Assembly: GCF_025506355.1 (NCBI RefSeq)
Contig: NZ_JANZYP010000008.1
Location: forward strand, 1 to 64,000
Direction of reading: 5' to 3'
Source of the DNA: Sphaerisporangium corydalis
Lineage (GTDB): Bacteria > Actinomycetota > Actinomycetes > Streptosporangiales > Streptosporangiaceae
Length of the DNA stretch: 64,000 nucleotides
Of this stretch, positions 1 through 10,088 are shown piece by piece (position 1 is the stretch's first letter; the number at the start of each line of letters is the position of its first letter). The position numbers were made by a program, and so were the translations under genes. Below the pieces are notes generated by a model, which searched no databases, was not told the DNA's origin, and worked only from the letters and a program-made list of their open reading frames with translations.

Positions 1-541
1 CCGCGGTGGGCTTGGCCGCGCCGGCCTTCGCGGCGGGCGTGGCCTCGGTCACATCGGGGGTGGCCGCGGCCTCCGGGGAGGGGGCGGGCCCGGCGGCGGC
101 AGGGGTGGGCGCTGGGGCGTCCGGGGTGGCCGCGGGGGCCGGGCGCATCGAGGGCGCGGGCGCCGCCGCAGGGGCGGACACGGCGGTCTCGGCCTTCGGC
201 GTCGCCCCGTTGAGGCTGTCCCCGGACTTGGCGGGACGCGGCGCGAAGATGACGGGCTCGCGCCTGGCCGGCCGGGGCTCGGGCTCCTCGGCCACCGCGG
301 GCGCGGCCTCGGGCCGGGCGGCGTCCCTGGTCTCGGGGGCGTCCTTGTCGTCGTCGTTCAGCAGCCGCTTGATGCCCGTGCGGATGCGGTCGCTCAGCAT
401 CAGGGCCTGCCCGACGCCGGTGAGCGCGCTCTGCAGGACGCTGAGCGGCAGGTCCTTGGCCTTCTCCTTGAGCTCGCTCGGATCGGAGACGGTCTGCCGG
501 ACGTTTTTGGCTATGGTGCGGACGATGTCGGTCACTGACAT
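1..541 (-). CDS. Lipid-droplet-associated protein (Rv1109c-like), C-terminus cut by window edge
   Basis: Reading leftward from ATG at 541, with AGGGAG 6 nt upstream, gives about 180 residues with no stop before the window edge. The first ~100 residues are a mixed helical region starting MSVTDIVRTIAKNVRQ and containing a run of acidic residues (LLNDDDKD). The rest is an Ala/Pro/Thr-rich tail. A short helical protein with an Ala/Pro tail divergent from ispH matches the actinobacterial family named lipid-droplet-associated after M. tuberculosis Rv1109c, which also sits beside ispH. The family call rests on this neighbourhood and general composition rather than on a catalytic motif. In the family it is thought to coat neutral-lipid inclusions. 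The 205 bp between its start and ispH hold both promoters. Confidence 0.6.
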   Translation of the reverse strand, partial: MSVTDIVRTIAKNVRQTVSDPSELKEKAKDLPLSVLQSALTGVGQALMLSDRIRTGIKRLLNDDDKDAPETRDAARPEAAPAVAEEPEPRPARREPVIFAPRPAKSGDSLNGATPKAETAVSAPAAAPAPSMRPAPAATPDAPAPTPAAAGPAPSPEAAATPDVTEATPAAKAGAAKPTA

Positions 542-746
542 GCCGGCTCCCTAGAGTGTCTGATATTGGACGACCAGTCTCACCTGACTGTGCCGCATGA
601 GGTCAAGGGGAGGACGGACAGCGCCGCCGGACACTCCCTCAAGCATAGGAAAGCAGATAAACCGTGCCTGCCTACGCAAGGTGAGCATGAGGCTGGCAAG
701 GAATCGCCGAGCGCATAGCATTGAAGACATGATTCTGGAGACCTCT

Positions 747-1700
747 GTGAACCGCCGAGTCCTGGTGGCCAAGCCGCGTGGTTACTGCGCGGGCGTCGAC
801 CGTGCGGTCCAGGCGGTCGAGAAGGCTCTGGAGCGGTACGGCGCGCCGATCTACGTCCGCAAGCAGATCGTCCACAACACCCACGTGGTGAAGACCCTTG
901 AGGAGCGCGGCGCGATCTTCGTGGAGGAGACCGGCGAGGTCCCCGAGGGCGCGATCGTCGTCTTCTCCGCCCACGGCGTGGCCCCGGCCGTCCACGAGGA
1001 GGCCGCCGCGCGGTCCCTGAGGACGATCGACGCCACGTGCCCGCTCGTCACCAAGGTCCACAACGAGGCCAAGCGCTTCGCCGCCGGCGACTACGACATC
1101 CTTCTCATCGGCCACGAAGGCCACGAAGAGGTCGAGGGCACCGCCGGGGAGGCCCCGCGCCACATCCAGCTCGTCGACGGGCTCGACGGGGTCGACCGCG
1201 TCCAGGTGCGCGACCCCGAGCGGCTCGTCTGGCTCTCCCAGACCACGCTGTCGGTCGACGAGACCACCGAGACGGTCACCCGCCTCAGGGAGCGGTTCCC
1301 GAACCTCATCGACCCGCCGAGCGACGACATCTGCTACGCCACGCAGAACCGCCAGGTCGCCGTCAAGGAGATCGCCCGCGAGTCGCAGCTCGTGATCGTC
1401 GTCGGCTCCACCAACTCCTCCAACTCCAAGCGCCTCGTCGAGGTCGCCCTGGACGCCGGTGCCGACGCCTCCTACCTGGTGGACAACGCCTCCTACATCC
1501 AGGACGAGTGGCTGGAGGGCGTCACGACCGTCGGGGTGACCAGCGGGGCCTCGGTGCCCGAGGAGCTGGTCGAGGCCGTGCTGGCCCGGCTGGCGGGCCA
1601 CGGCTTCGGTGATGTCCAGGAGGTCGAGTCGGTCGCCGAGAACGTCCGCTTCGCCCTTCCCCACGAGCTCCGCCGCGACCTCCGTCCCGCCACCGCCTGA
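747..1700 (+). CDS. ispH: 4-hydroxy-3-methylbut-2-enyl diphosphate reductase
   Basis: This is the last enzyme of the methylerythritol phosphate pathway. It reduces HMBPP to isopentenyl and dimethylallyl diphosphate with an oxygen-sensitive Fe-S cluster. The three cluster cysteines are visible at residues 14 (RGYCAGV), 98 (DATCPLV) and 196 (DICYATQN). The HNTHVV histidine and the HEEVEGT histidine of the substrate pocket are also present. Length, 317 residues, is normal. I chose GTG at 747 because GGAG lies 6 nt upstream; an in-frame ATG at 729 would add six residues and has a poorer ribosome site. It is divergent from the Rv1109c-like gene, as in other actinobacteria. Confidence 0.95.
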   Translation: MNRRVLVAKPRGYCAGVDRAVQAVEKALERYGAPIYVRKQIVHNTHVVKTLEERGAIFVEETGEVPEGAIVVFSAHGVAPAVHEEAAARSLRTIDATCPLVTKVHNEAKRFAAGDYDILLIGHEGHEEVEGTAGEAPRHIQLVDGLDGVDRVQVRDPERLVWLSQTTLSVDETTETVTRLRERFPNLIDPPSDDICYATQNRQVAVKEIARESQLVIVVGSTNSSNSKRLVEVALDAGADASYLVDNASYIQDEWLEGVTTVGVTSGASVPEELVEAVLARLAGHGFGDVQEVESVAENVRFALPHELRRDLRPATA

Positions 1701-1812
1701 CCCCGCCCCCGGCTTCGCGGACCCCCCTGACCTCGACCGCCGTCTGACCTCGCGACCCGCCGTCACCGCCCCCCGGGCCTCGGAGGGCGGTCACAGGGAA
1801 CGGCAGGCGCGG

Positions 1813-2361
1813 TCACCGGGGCACGGGGCCGGTGTCGACGGTCAGGTCGGCGCGCTCGCGCACCCGGTCGGTGGCGAAGTACGCCCGCTCCTGGAGCGCC
1901 CACCGCTCCCAGTGCGGGCGGTAGGTCCCGCCGTCCCGGCCGAGCGCCCGCTCCCGCCGCACGGCGAGCGGCGCCTCCATCCAGACCAGGAACGACGTGT
2001 ACGGCCCGGCGGCCAGCGCGCCGCTCCCCACGCCCTCGACGACCACCGCCGCCGACGGCGGATGCTCGTGCCACTCCGCGTACGCCTCCAGCGTCCAGTC
2101 GTAGCGGCGCCACCGGGCGGCCTCCCCGCTCGCGAGCGGGCGCAGGATCCACTCGACGAGCCGTTCGACGCCGCCGCGCAGCCCGTCCCACCCCGGGTAC
2201 AGGTCGTCCATGTGGATCAGGCCGGCGCCCAGGTCGTCCGCGAGCGCGCGGCCCAGGGTGGTCTTCCCCGACCCTGAGGGCCCGTCCACGGCGACCACCC
2301 GTGCGCGGGCCGCGCGCAGCCGCTCCGCCAGCCGCGCCGTGCCGGGGTCGTCCGGGTTCAC
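1813..2361 (-). CDS. Uridine kinase-like P-loop kinase
   Basis: A 182-residue P-loop kinase with Walker A GPSGSGKTT at residues 27-35 and an HMDDLYPGWDG segment like the acceptor region of uridine/phosphoribulokinase-family enzymes. A VVEGVG strand precedes the lid region, where arginines are frequent (MEAPLAVRRERALGRD). It probably phosphorylates a nucleoside or small sugar in the cytoplasm; the exact substrate cannot be read. GTG at 2361 overlaps the TGA of the upstream KDPG aldolase gene (GTGA), so the two are translationally coupled. That pairing hints at sugar-acid or pentose metabolism but does not prove it. Confidence 0.7.
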   Translation of the reverse strand: MNPDDPGTARLAERLRAARARVVAVDGPSGSGKTTLGRALADDLGAGLIHMDDLYPGWDGLRGGVERLVEWILRPLASGEAARWRRYDWTLEAYAEWHEHPPSAAVVVEGVGSGALAAGPYTSFLVWMEAPLAVRRERALGRDGGTYRPHWERWALQERAYFATDRVRERADLTVDTGPVPR

Positions 2362-2993
2362 GGCAACGCTTCGCCGTACGGCAGCGCCCGGCGGAAGCGC
2401 CTGGCCCGCTCGCGCAGCCCCGCCAGGTCGCCGCCGTCGGCCGCGTCGCCGATGAGCGGTGAGCCGATGCCGACGGCGACCGCGCCCGCGTCGAGGTAGG
2501 CGGCCATCTGGTCCGCCTCGATGCCGCCCATCGGGATCAGCGGCACGCGCGGGAACGGCCCGCGCAGGCTCGCGACGTACGACGGGCCGAACACCGAGGC
2601 GGGGAAGACCTTGACGGCCATGGCGCCCGACGCCGAGGCCGACCACACCTCGGAAGGGGTCAGCGCCCCGATCACCGTCGGCACCCCCAGCTCGACGCCG
2701 CGCGCTGCCCCCTCGCACATGGCCGGGGTCACGATGAACGCGACCCCCGCGTCCCGGGCCTGGCCGGCCTCGTCGCGGGTCATGACCGTGCTAGCCCCGA
2801 GGACGACGCGGTCGCCCAGCTCGGCCCCGATCCTGCTGATGACCTTCAGCGCTCCGGCGCCGGTCAGCGACACCTCGATGACGTCGATGCCCTCCTCGGC
2901 GAGGACGCAGGCGGTCTGGAACGACGCCTCGGGGTCGCTGCCCCGGATCACGGCCATGAGGTGCTTCTTCCAGAGCAGGCCCAGCAACTCCAT
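2358..2993 (-). CDS. eda: KDPG/KHG aldolase
   Basis: A class I aldolase of 211 residues that cleaves 2-keto-3-deoxy-6-phosphogluconate to pyruvate and glyceraldehyde 3-phosphate, or 4-hydroxy-2-oxoglutarate to pyruvate and glyoxylate. The TIM-barrel landmarks are present: VIRG near residue 14, EVSLTG with the catalytic glutamate region, GASTVMT, a FIVTPAM strand, and KVFPAS carrying the Schiff-base lysine. The closing strand PMGGIE is also present. The start at ATG 2993 has GGAG 7 nt upstream; a GTG four codons earlier is possible. It is coupled to the downstream kinase gene. The rest of an Entner-Doudoroff pathway is not in this window. Confidence 0.88.
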   Translation of the reverse strand: MELLGLLWKKHLMAVIRGSDPEASFQTACVLAEEGIDVIEVSLTGAGALKVISRIGAELGDRVVLGASTVMTRDEAGQARDAGVAFIVTPAMCEGAARGVELGVPTVIGALTPSEVWSASASGAMAVKVFPASVFGPSYVASLRGPFPRVPLIPMGGIEADQMAAYLDAGAVAVGIGSPLIGDAADGGDLAGLRERARRFRRALPYGEALP

Positions 2994-3110
2994 GTTCGGC
3001 TCCACGCTTGTCTCACGCTCGACGGTCGCCCCGGGCTCGGCGGGACGGCTCCCCGCGGCGGCGGGGGTTCTCGCGCCCGGGAGGCGAGAGCCGTCCGGGG
3101 GAGGGGTCGG

Positions 3111-3638
3111 TCAGTCCTTCTGCTCTCTGGGCGACCCGTAGACGCGGGGTTCGAAGTAGCCCTCAGGCTCGGGGGCGAACGCCTGTTCCTCGCCGGGCCG
3201 TCTGCGCTTGGCGTCGGGGACGGCCGGGCGGTTCGCGCGCAGCTCGGCGCGCAGTTCCGACACGTTGGCGGGCAGCCCCCGGAACCAGGCGACGGCCAGC
3301 ATGAGCGCCGAGCCGCCGAACAGCCACGGCGCCGCCGCCGACAGGTCGGTGAACAGGCCGAGGCCGAGCGCCTGGATCATCGACGGCGCGCCGAACGTGC
3401 CGAAGACGGCGCTGATCAGCGTGGCCGCGAAGAAGATCAGGGGCGGCGTCACCACCAGGGGCAGCAGGTCGCGCGGCTGCACGAGGAAGACGGCGGCCAG
3501 GCAGGCCACGGCGAAGACGATGCCGACGATCGTCGTGGACCGGGTCGCCTCGGACACGAGCGTGATCACGAATATGAGCGCGACGGCGCCCCGGGCGGTC
3601 AGCCTGACCCCCGGGCGCGCCCGCTCCCCTGTTACCAC
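3111..3638 (-). CDS. DUF6542 membrane protein
   Basis: A 175-residue protein with four predicted hydrophobic segments between about residues 15 and 120 (GAVALIFVITLVSEA, TIVGIVFAVACLAAVFLV, LLPLVVTPPLIFFAATLIS, APWLFGGSALMLAVAWF). A charged cytoplasmic tail rich in Arg, Glu and Pro follows. The topology and the N-terminal LTARGAVALIFV pattern match the actinobacterial DUF6542 family, which often lies next to ychF or rmuC. The function is unknown. GTG at 3638 is preceded by GGAGGGGG with a 5-nt gap. About 50 bp separate it from the upstream rmuC, so the two are probably co-transcribed. Confidence 0.7.
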   Translation of the reverse strand: MVTGERARPGVRLTARGAVALIFVITLVSEATRSTTIVGIVFAVACLAAVFLVQPRDLLPLVVTPPLIFFAATLISAVFGTFGAPSMIQALGLGLFTDLSAAAPWLFGGSALMLAVAWFRGLPANVSELRAELRANRPAVPDAKRRRPGEEQAFAPEPEGYFEPRVYGSPREQKD

Positions 3639-3688
3639 TGTCGCCCCCTCCGAGCCCGGACGGCCGCCTCGCGGCCGGCAGGCTGGCC

Positions 3689-5182
3689 CTACGACGAGTC
3701 TCGCGCCAACCTACCGTTCAGGCGAGGGGCCGGGAACGGGCTTGCCGTCTCTTCACCCTGGGGTTGCGGGCTCTCGTCCCCCGCCCCCTCCGGCACCCGC
3801 CCCGCACCCGCGTCCCCGCCCTCGCCCGGCGCCCGCTGCGCGTTCTCACCCGGCGCCCGTTCCGCGCTCTCGCCCTCGCCCGGCGTCCGTTCCGAGCCGG
3901 AGCCCTCGTCCTCGTCTTCGTCCGGAGGCACGTAGTGGTCCTCGCCGAGGAGTTCGGGCATGGAGGGCGGCCGGGGCAGCTCCTCGACGAGCTCCGGCTG
4001 GGGGAGCGGCCCGTCCACCACGCCGAGGTCGTTCAGCTTGCGCGCGCTCACCAGGACGCGGCTCTCCAGGGAGCCGACCGTCTTGTTGTAGGCGACGACG
4101 GCCCGGCTCAGCGCCTTGCCCACCGCGTCGACGTTGCGGCCCATCGCGCCGAGCCGGTCGTACAGCTCCTTGCCGAGGTCGAAGACCGCGCGGGCGTTCT
4201 CGCTGAGCGCCGCCTGCTGCCAGGCGTACTGCGCGGTGCGGAGCATGGTGATCAGGGTGGTCGGGGTGGCGAAGTGGACCCGCCGGCTCATCGCGTACTC
4301 CAGCAGGCCGGGGTCCCGCTCCAGGGCGGGGGCCAGGAACGCCTCCCCGGGGACGAACAGCACGACGAACTCGGGGGCCGGGCTGAACGCCTGCCAGTAC
4401 GCCTTGGCGGCCAGCCGGTCGACGTGGTCGCGCATGTGCCGGGCGTGCGCGTCGAGCCGGACCTCCTGCATCTCGCTCTCGCCCGCCTCGGCGGCCTCCA
4501 GGTAGGCGGCCAGCGACACCTTGGAGTCCACGATGATGTTCTTGCCGCCGGCGAGCCTGACCACCATGTCGGGCCGTACGACCCCGTCGGCGGTGGTCGC
4601 GGAGGCCTGCTCGTCGAAGTCGCAGAACCGCGCCATCCCGGCGATCTCGGCGACCCTGCGGAGCTGGAGCTCCCCCCACCGTCCCCGCGCCTCCGGCCGT
4701 CGCAGCGCCCTGACCAGCGAGGAGGTCTGCGTCTTGAGCTGCTCGGAGCTCTCCCGTACGAACTCCATCTGCTTGCCCAGCTCGGCCTGGGCGACGCGGT
4801 TGCCCGTCTCGCTGACGCGGAGCTGGTCCTGGACCTGGGCGAGGGTCTCCCTGAGGGGGGCGACGAGGTTCTCCACGGCCTGCCTGCGCTGCTCCAGGTC
4901 GCCGGCGGCGTCGGCGCGCGAGGCGGCGAAACGGGTCTCGGCCAGCTCCAGGAAGCGCAGGTTGTTGACGTCGAGCGCCCGGTTGGACAGGGATTGGAAC
5001 CGCTGGGTCATCTGCTCCTCGACGTAGGCGACCTTCTCCTCGGCCGCGAGCGCGCGGGCCTCGGCCAGGGCGACCCTGCTCTCGGCGCCGGCGGCGCGCG
5101 CGGTCGCACGGGCCCGCCCGAGGGCGAAGCCGATGACCAGCCCGGCGGCCAGCCCCGCGGCCAGTTGGAAGGCGAGTGCCAT
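3689..5182 (-). CDS. rmuC: DNA recombination protein RmuC
   Basis: A nuclease-fold protein of ~497 residues linked in E. coli to suppression of inverted-repeat rearrangements. An N-terminal membrane anchor (ALAFQLAAGLAAGLVIGFALG) is followed by a ~130-residue coiled coil. The RmuC core follows, with the diagnostic RGRWGELQL, VDSKVSL and FVPGEAFL segments. The last ~90 residues are acidic, Pro/Gly-rich and semi-repetitive (ERTPGEGES, ERAPGE, QRAPGEGG), an extension the family does not need. The start at ATG 5182 has AAGG 8 nt upstream and begins directly before the anchor; another ATG at 5200 is possible. It is divergent from ychF with only ~83 bp between them. Confidence 0.9.
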   Translation of the reverse strand: MALAFQLAAGLAAGLVIGFALGRARATARAAGAESRVALAEARALAAEEKVAYVEEQMTQRFQSLSNRALDVNNLRFLELAETRFAASRADAAGDLEQRRQAVENLVAPLRETLAQVQDQLRVSETGNRVAQAELGKQMEFVRESSEQLKTQTSSLVRALRRPEARGRWGELQLRRVAEIAGMARFCDFDEQASATTADGVVRPDMVVRLAGGKNIIVDSKVSLAAYLEAAEAGESEMQEVRLDAHARHMRDHVDRLAAKAYWQAFSPAPEFVVLFVPGEAFLAPALERDPGLLEYAMSRRVHFATPTTLITMLRTAQYAWQQAALSENARAVFDLGKELYDRLGAMGRNVDAVGKALSRAVVAYNKTVGSLESRVLVSARKLNDLGVVDGPLPQPELVEELPRPPSMPELLGEDHYVPPDEDEDEGSGSERTPGEGESAERAPGENAQRAPGEGGDAGAGRVPEGAGDESPQPQGEETASPFPAPRLNGRLARDSS

Positions 5183-5265
5183 GACGTCCACCTTCCGCAT
5201 GATTCCAGGCCTGTGGCCCCCGTGCGTGTCCGTCGCGCGGCCAGGGCACCGTAAACTCGGCGAAC

Positions 5266-6342
<1,077 letters not shown>

Positions 6343-6357
6343 CGGGCCCGGAGGCGG

Positions 6358-7971
6358 TCAGCGGTAGGTCTCCAGGTTCTTCTCCATCCATTTGGCGGCG
6401 AGGTCGACGCGGGCGTAGCCGGCGCTGTGCAGGCTGGTGAAGACGGTGAGGGTCATGTTGTCCTTCCTGAACAGGACCTGCGACTGGTAGTTGCTGGTGT
6501 CGGGGACCTTCTTGGTGTGGCTGAAGGCCTCCTGGCCCGCGGTGCCGTTGTAGCGGATCTTCGTCCCCGGGTATCTCTTCGGCTCGTCCACCATGCCCTT
6601 CCTGATCTCCGTGAAGATCGTGTGAGCGTATTCCGAGCTGTCCACGCGGGTCATCTGCAGGCTGAGGAAGATGCCGATGTCCTCCCGCATCCACTGGCAC
6701 GCGCCGTGCGTCTGGTACTGGCTCTTCACCGGGGCGCCGAGGAGCCGCTCGGCCTGCGCGTCGGTCAGCAGATCGCAGGCGTCCGGGTCCCCCTTGATCA
6801 CGGCGCCCTTCGCCGCGGTGGTGGAGGGGCGGGCGGTGGCGGTCTTCGAGGCGGCGACCACGTCCCCGCTGGCGGGCGACTCCGTGGGCGAGCCCGTCCC
6901 CGGCCGGTCCAGCCACAGGCCGCGGGTCGCGAACCCGGCGGCGGCGACCATGACCACCGCGAGCACCGACCCGAGGAGCACCGACTTCCTGCGGGACGGC
7001 GCCGGTGACCTGCCCTGGGAGGGGACGGTGGCCTGGCCCGGCCGCCCGGGAGCGGTCGCGCCGGGGGCGCCGCGCCCGCGCGGGCCCGCGCCAGGCGGGA
7101 GGCCCGGCGCCGGGACGGCCCCCGGCGGCGGGACGCTCCCGTTGACGACCGAACGCAGGTACCAGACGGCATGCTCGCGGGTCATGCGCCGGGCGGGGTC
7201 CTTCTCCAGCAGGCCGGCCAGCACGGGCGCGATGGGCCCGGCCAGGCGCATCGGGTTGGGCTCCTGCATGAGCACGGCGGCCATCACGGCCGTCGGCCGC
7301 TCCCGCGCGTAGGGGGGCTGGCCCTCGACCGCGGCGAACAGGGTGGCGCCGAGCGACCAGAGGTCGGACGCCGGCCCGTCGTCCTCGCCCCTGAGCCGCT
7401 CGGGGGCGACGAACCCCGGGGTGCCGGTCAGCATGCCGCTCTGGGTGAGGGAGGGGTCGCCCGAGACGGTGGCGATGCCGAAGTCGGTCAGCACGACCCG
7501 GCCCTCCTCGTTGAGCAGGACATTGGGCGGCTTGATGTCACGGTGCAGGATGCCCGCGTCGTGGGCGGCGCCGAGGGCGTCCAGCAGGCTCAGGCCGATG
7601 CTCGCGACCCGGCGCGGGGGCAGGGGTCCGTGCTCGCGGATGACCTGGCCGAGTGAGCGGCCCTGGACCAGCTCCATGACGATCCAGGGGCGTTCGTCCT
7701 CGATGACGATGTCGTGCACGGTGACGATCGAGGGGTGGGCGCGCAGCGTGGCCGCCGCCCGCGCCTCGCGCAGTGTGCGTTCGCGCAGCTCCGCGCGCGT
7801 GCTCTCGTCCAGGTCCGGGGGCAGTCGCACCTCTTTGACGGCGACCTGCTGGCGCAGGAGATCATCGGAGGCCAGCCAGACGGTGCCCATGCCTCCCTTG
7901 CCGAGAAGGGAGATGAGCCGGTAGCGGCCGACCAGATAACGAGAGGATGGCGTACTCACAGAGGGCAACAT
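6358..7971 (-). CDS. Membrane Ser/Thr protein kinase with extracellular sensor domain
   Basis: A 537-residue PknB-type kinase. The kinase domain spans about residues 12-275: glycine loop LGKGGMGTV, VAVKEV lysine, HRDIKPPN catalytic loop, DFG, and an APE-like APERL. A Pro/Gly-rich juxtamembrane stretch of ~60 residues leads to one membrane helix near residue 330 (VLLGSVLAVVMVAAAGFA). A ~150-residue external domain follows. It contains CDLLTDAQAERLLGAPV and a CQWM segment, reminiscent of the DUF3558 lipoprotein fold; there are no PASTA repeats. It should sense something outside the cell and phosphorylate cytoplasmic targets, which are not identifiable here. It is convergent with ychF. Confidence 0.88.
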   Translation of the reverse strand: MLPSVSTPSSRYLVGRYRLISLLGKGGMGTVWLASDDLLRQQVAVKEVRLPPDLDESTRAELRERTLREARAAATLRAHPSIVTVHDIVIEDERPWIVMELVQGRSLGQVIREHGPLPPRRVASIGLSLLDALGAAHDAGILHRDIKPPNVLLNEEGRVVLTDFGIATVSGDPSLTQSGMLTGTPGFVAPERLRGEDDGPASDLWSLGATLFAAVEGQPPYARERPTAVMAAVLMQEPNPMRLAGPIAPVLAGLLEKDPARRMTREHAVWYLRSVVNGSVPPPGAVPAPGLPPGAGPRGRGAPGATAPGRPGQATVPSQGRSPAPSRRKSVLLGSVLAVVMVAAAGFATRGLWLDRPGTGSPTESPASGDVVAASKTATARPSTTAAKGAVIKGDPDACDLLTDAQAERLLGAPVKSQYQTHGACQWMREDIGIFLSLQMTRVDSSEYAHTIFTEIRKGMVDEPKRYPGTKIRYNGTAGQEAFSHTKKVPDTSNYQSQVLFRKDNMTLTVFTSLHSAGYARVDLAAKWMEKNLETYR

Positions 7972-8634
7972 AGTGGTGATGTAGGGGGATATTCACTTTG
8001 TGTCGCTGAACTGCCGCTTGAGGTGCTCTGCCACTCATGCCCTCTGACCTGCGGGTAGCAATGCCTGGCCGTCAGGTAATCCAGCAGGGCTTCCCCTCAC
8101 GCGTACTCTCTCGTGTTTGGGTCGGTAGTGTGCCCCGCCGGGGTCGGCGACCATGGACATGGCCGTCGTGCGCCGATTCGCGCGAGCGGTCCCGCGGAAG
8201 GGAGGCCGGTGCGTGCGGACGGTTCGCAGCCTCCTGGCCGAACCTGACGCCTTCGTCGGCATCGACGGATTCACCCGGATCGGCGCGCGCGAGCCGGGTA
8301 CTCGCCTGAGCAGGAAGAACATCCCTGCGGCATGCCACATTTACAGCGGTTTCTCATCTGGTGCGAGCTTTGTCTCTAGTGCGCATTTTGTCGTTGAGTT
8401 TCCGCGGGGCCCCGCGGGCGGAGAAGTGCCCCGCACCCTGCGTGAACTCGGCGGACGCGTTCCCGAAACCGGAGGAAGACCGACTTGGTCTGCTACGTGG
8501 ATGCCTGCAGCATGGGCGTGGCTTTCCTGGAACAATTGGTGAGGCGGCTAAAGTGAATACTTCACCATGGACAACAGGATCGACAGGAAGACGACAGCGC
8601 GTCAGCCGGGGGGATCGGCGCGAGCGGAGGCGTG
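7972..8634 (+). other. Intergenic region between divergent kinase and secretion operons
   Basis: A 663-bp stretch with no ORF I can support on either strand. It must contain the promoters of the kinase gene (leftward) and of the secretion-like operon (rightward). A 10-bp sequence, AAAGTGAATA, occurs at 8550-8559 and in inverted form at 7990-7999, so it reads in the direction of transcription ahead of each gene. Beyond that I see nothing recognisable. Confidence 0.5.
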
Positions 8635-9660
8635 ATGGCTCGCAGGTCAAACGTCCAGCACGGTCCGCGGACCGCTGGCGAACCCGAGCATTCAGCGTAC
8701 CCTCCGTCGCCCTACGATCCGGATCCTGACCAGGTGCCGGCTCGGGCACGCAACGCGCCGCGCCGTGGCGGATGGTCCGGAGGGGGCGGGCGCTGGCTGG
8801 TATGGATGGGCAGGGCCGTACTGTGGGCCGTGATCATCGTGATCGTGGTCAACGGCGTCCGTGCCCCCATCGAGCGCTTCGCCCAGGGCGACCAGCCCAC
8901 CAACCCGGCCACGGCCCCGACGTCCTCGGGATTCCCCGAGGCCGGCGCGGCCGCGTTCGCCGCGCAGTTCGCGGCGGCGTACCTGAACTTCGACGGGTCC
9001 AAGCCGGACGACAGGGCCGACCGCCTGAAGCCCTTCCTTCCCGAAGGCGGGGAGCGGCAGTTCGGCTGGAACGGGTTCGGCCGCATGTCCGCGGGCGCCT
9101 TCCAGTTGTCCGACGTGGAGGTGACCGACACGCAGAACGCGGTCGTGACGGTCTTCGCCCAGTCCGGCGCGCAGCGGTGGAAGCTGTCGGTGCCGGTCTA
9201 CGTCTCGGGAGGCAGGTTCGTGGTGTCGGGCGAGCCCGCCCTGCTGCCCGCCGGCGGCCCCGCCGGCCTGCCGCAGGTCCCCCAGCTCGAACACGACGCC
9301 ACCGCCGAGGGCGAGCTGCGCCCGCAGCTCGAAGGCTTCTTCCGGGCGTACGCGGCGGGCGACGCCGCGCAGCTGCAGCGCTATGTCGTCCAGGGCGTGA
9401 CCCTCGACGGTTTCGACGGGAAGGTCAACTTGGCCGAGCTGCAGAGCGTGAGCGCGCCCCCCGGCGGCACCAGCCGTGAGATCACCGCCGTGGTCGTGTG
9501 GAACGTCGCCACCGGCCCGACCCCTTCGCCGGCCTCGACGTCCAGCGACCCCGTCGCTCAGGCGGCCGGGCTGGAGCAGGCGTACCGGCTCAATGTGGAG
9601 AAGCAGGGCGATAACTGGTACATCAAGGACATTCGCGGTGCAGCCCGGTCCGCAGGGTGA
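8635..9660 (+). CDS. TcpC-like conjugal transfer/secretion protein
   Basis: A 341-residue bitopic membrane protein. The cytoplasmic N-terminus is Pro/Arg-rich. One membrane helix lies at about residues 55-75 (AVLWAVIIVIVVNGV), and two NTF2-like domains fill the outside part (about 95-195 and 225-340). The segments AAAFAAQFAAAYLNFD and RFVVSGEPALLP fit the TcpC family, a VirB8 relative that forms part of Gram-positive type IV secretion and conjugation channels. ATG at 8635 follows GGAGG by 4 nt. It opens the operon that runs to 19.5 kb. Confidence 0.8.
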   Translation: MARRSNVQHGPRTAGEPEHSAYPPSPYDPDPDQVPARARNAPRRGGWSGGGGRWLVWMGRAVLWAVIIVIVVNGVRAPIERFAQGDQPTNPATAPTSSGFPEAGAAAFAAQFAAAYLNFDGSKPDDRADRLKPFLPEGGERQFGWNGFGRMSAGAFQLSDVEVTDTQNAVVTVFAQSGAQRWKLSVPVYVSGGRFVVSGEPALLPAGGPAGLPQVPQLEHDATAEGELRPQLEGFFRAYAAGDAAQLQRYVVQGVTLDGFDGKVNLAELQSVSAPPGGTSREITAVVVWNVATGPTPSPASTSSDPVAQAAGLEQAYRLNVEKQGDNWYIKDIRGAARSAG

Positions 9661-9762
9661 GGCCGGGACGTCGATGGGGAGCGAGGGAGCGGCAAAGGGA
9701 GCGCGAGGATCCCGGGACTGTTCGCAGACCGGTCAGCGTGACCATGAGCAGGAGGACGAGAG

Positions 9763-10050
9763 TTGATTCTGAAAATTATCGTGGAGAACGCCTTGGAGGC
9801 CGTGACCCCGTCGGCCCCGCCGTCCGGTGGAGTGAACACCGCCGGCCTGGCGGACTTCCTGCGCAAGTTCTTCGCCCCGCTGTTCCTCGTCGTGGTCTCG
9901 GTGGTGGCGATCTTCTTCCTCTTCACGCGAGAGATCACCAGGTTCGTCCAGTTCATCATCCTGGCGGTCGCGATCGGTGTGATCTTCTACGTGCCCAACG
10001 TCATCGAGGTGACGGCCCGGGCGATCGCGGGGGCGCTCGGCATCAAGTAA
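9763..10050 (+). CDS. Small two-helix membrane subunit (VirB2/TrbC- or TcpD-like)
   Basis: A 95-residue protein with a short N-terminal helix and two hydrophobic helices (FFAPLFLVVVSVVAIFFLF and FVQFIILAVAIGVIFYV) separated by a TREITR turn. The layout matches VirB2/TrbC pilins or TcpD-type subunits of Gram-positive type IV systems. The sequence alone does not choose between them. Translation begins at TTG 9763, chosen because AGGAGG lies 7 nt upstream and there is no better start. Its place between TcpC and the TcpE fusion supports a structural role in the membrane channel. Confidence 0.65.
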   Translation: MILKIIVENALEAVTPSAPPSGGVNTAGLADFLRKFFAPLFLVVVSVVAIFFLFTREITRFVQFIILAVAIGVIFYVPNVIEVTARAIAGALGIK

Positions 10051-10088
10051 GCGTGACCAGATGGACGTGACAGGGAGAGGAGGATCGG

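Noticed and set aside
7972-8634. Several 90-130 codon ORFs in the intergenic region
   Set aside because: They overlap one another on both strands, have no ribosome sites and resemble no family; high GC content creates such frames by chance.
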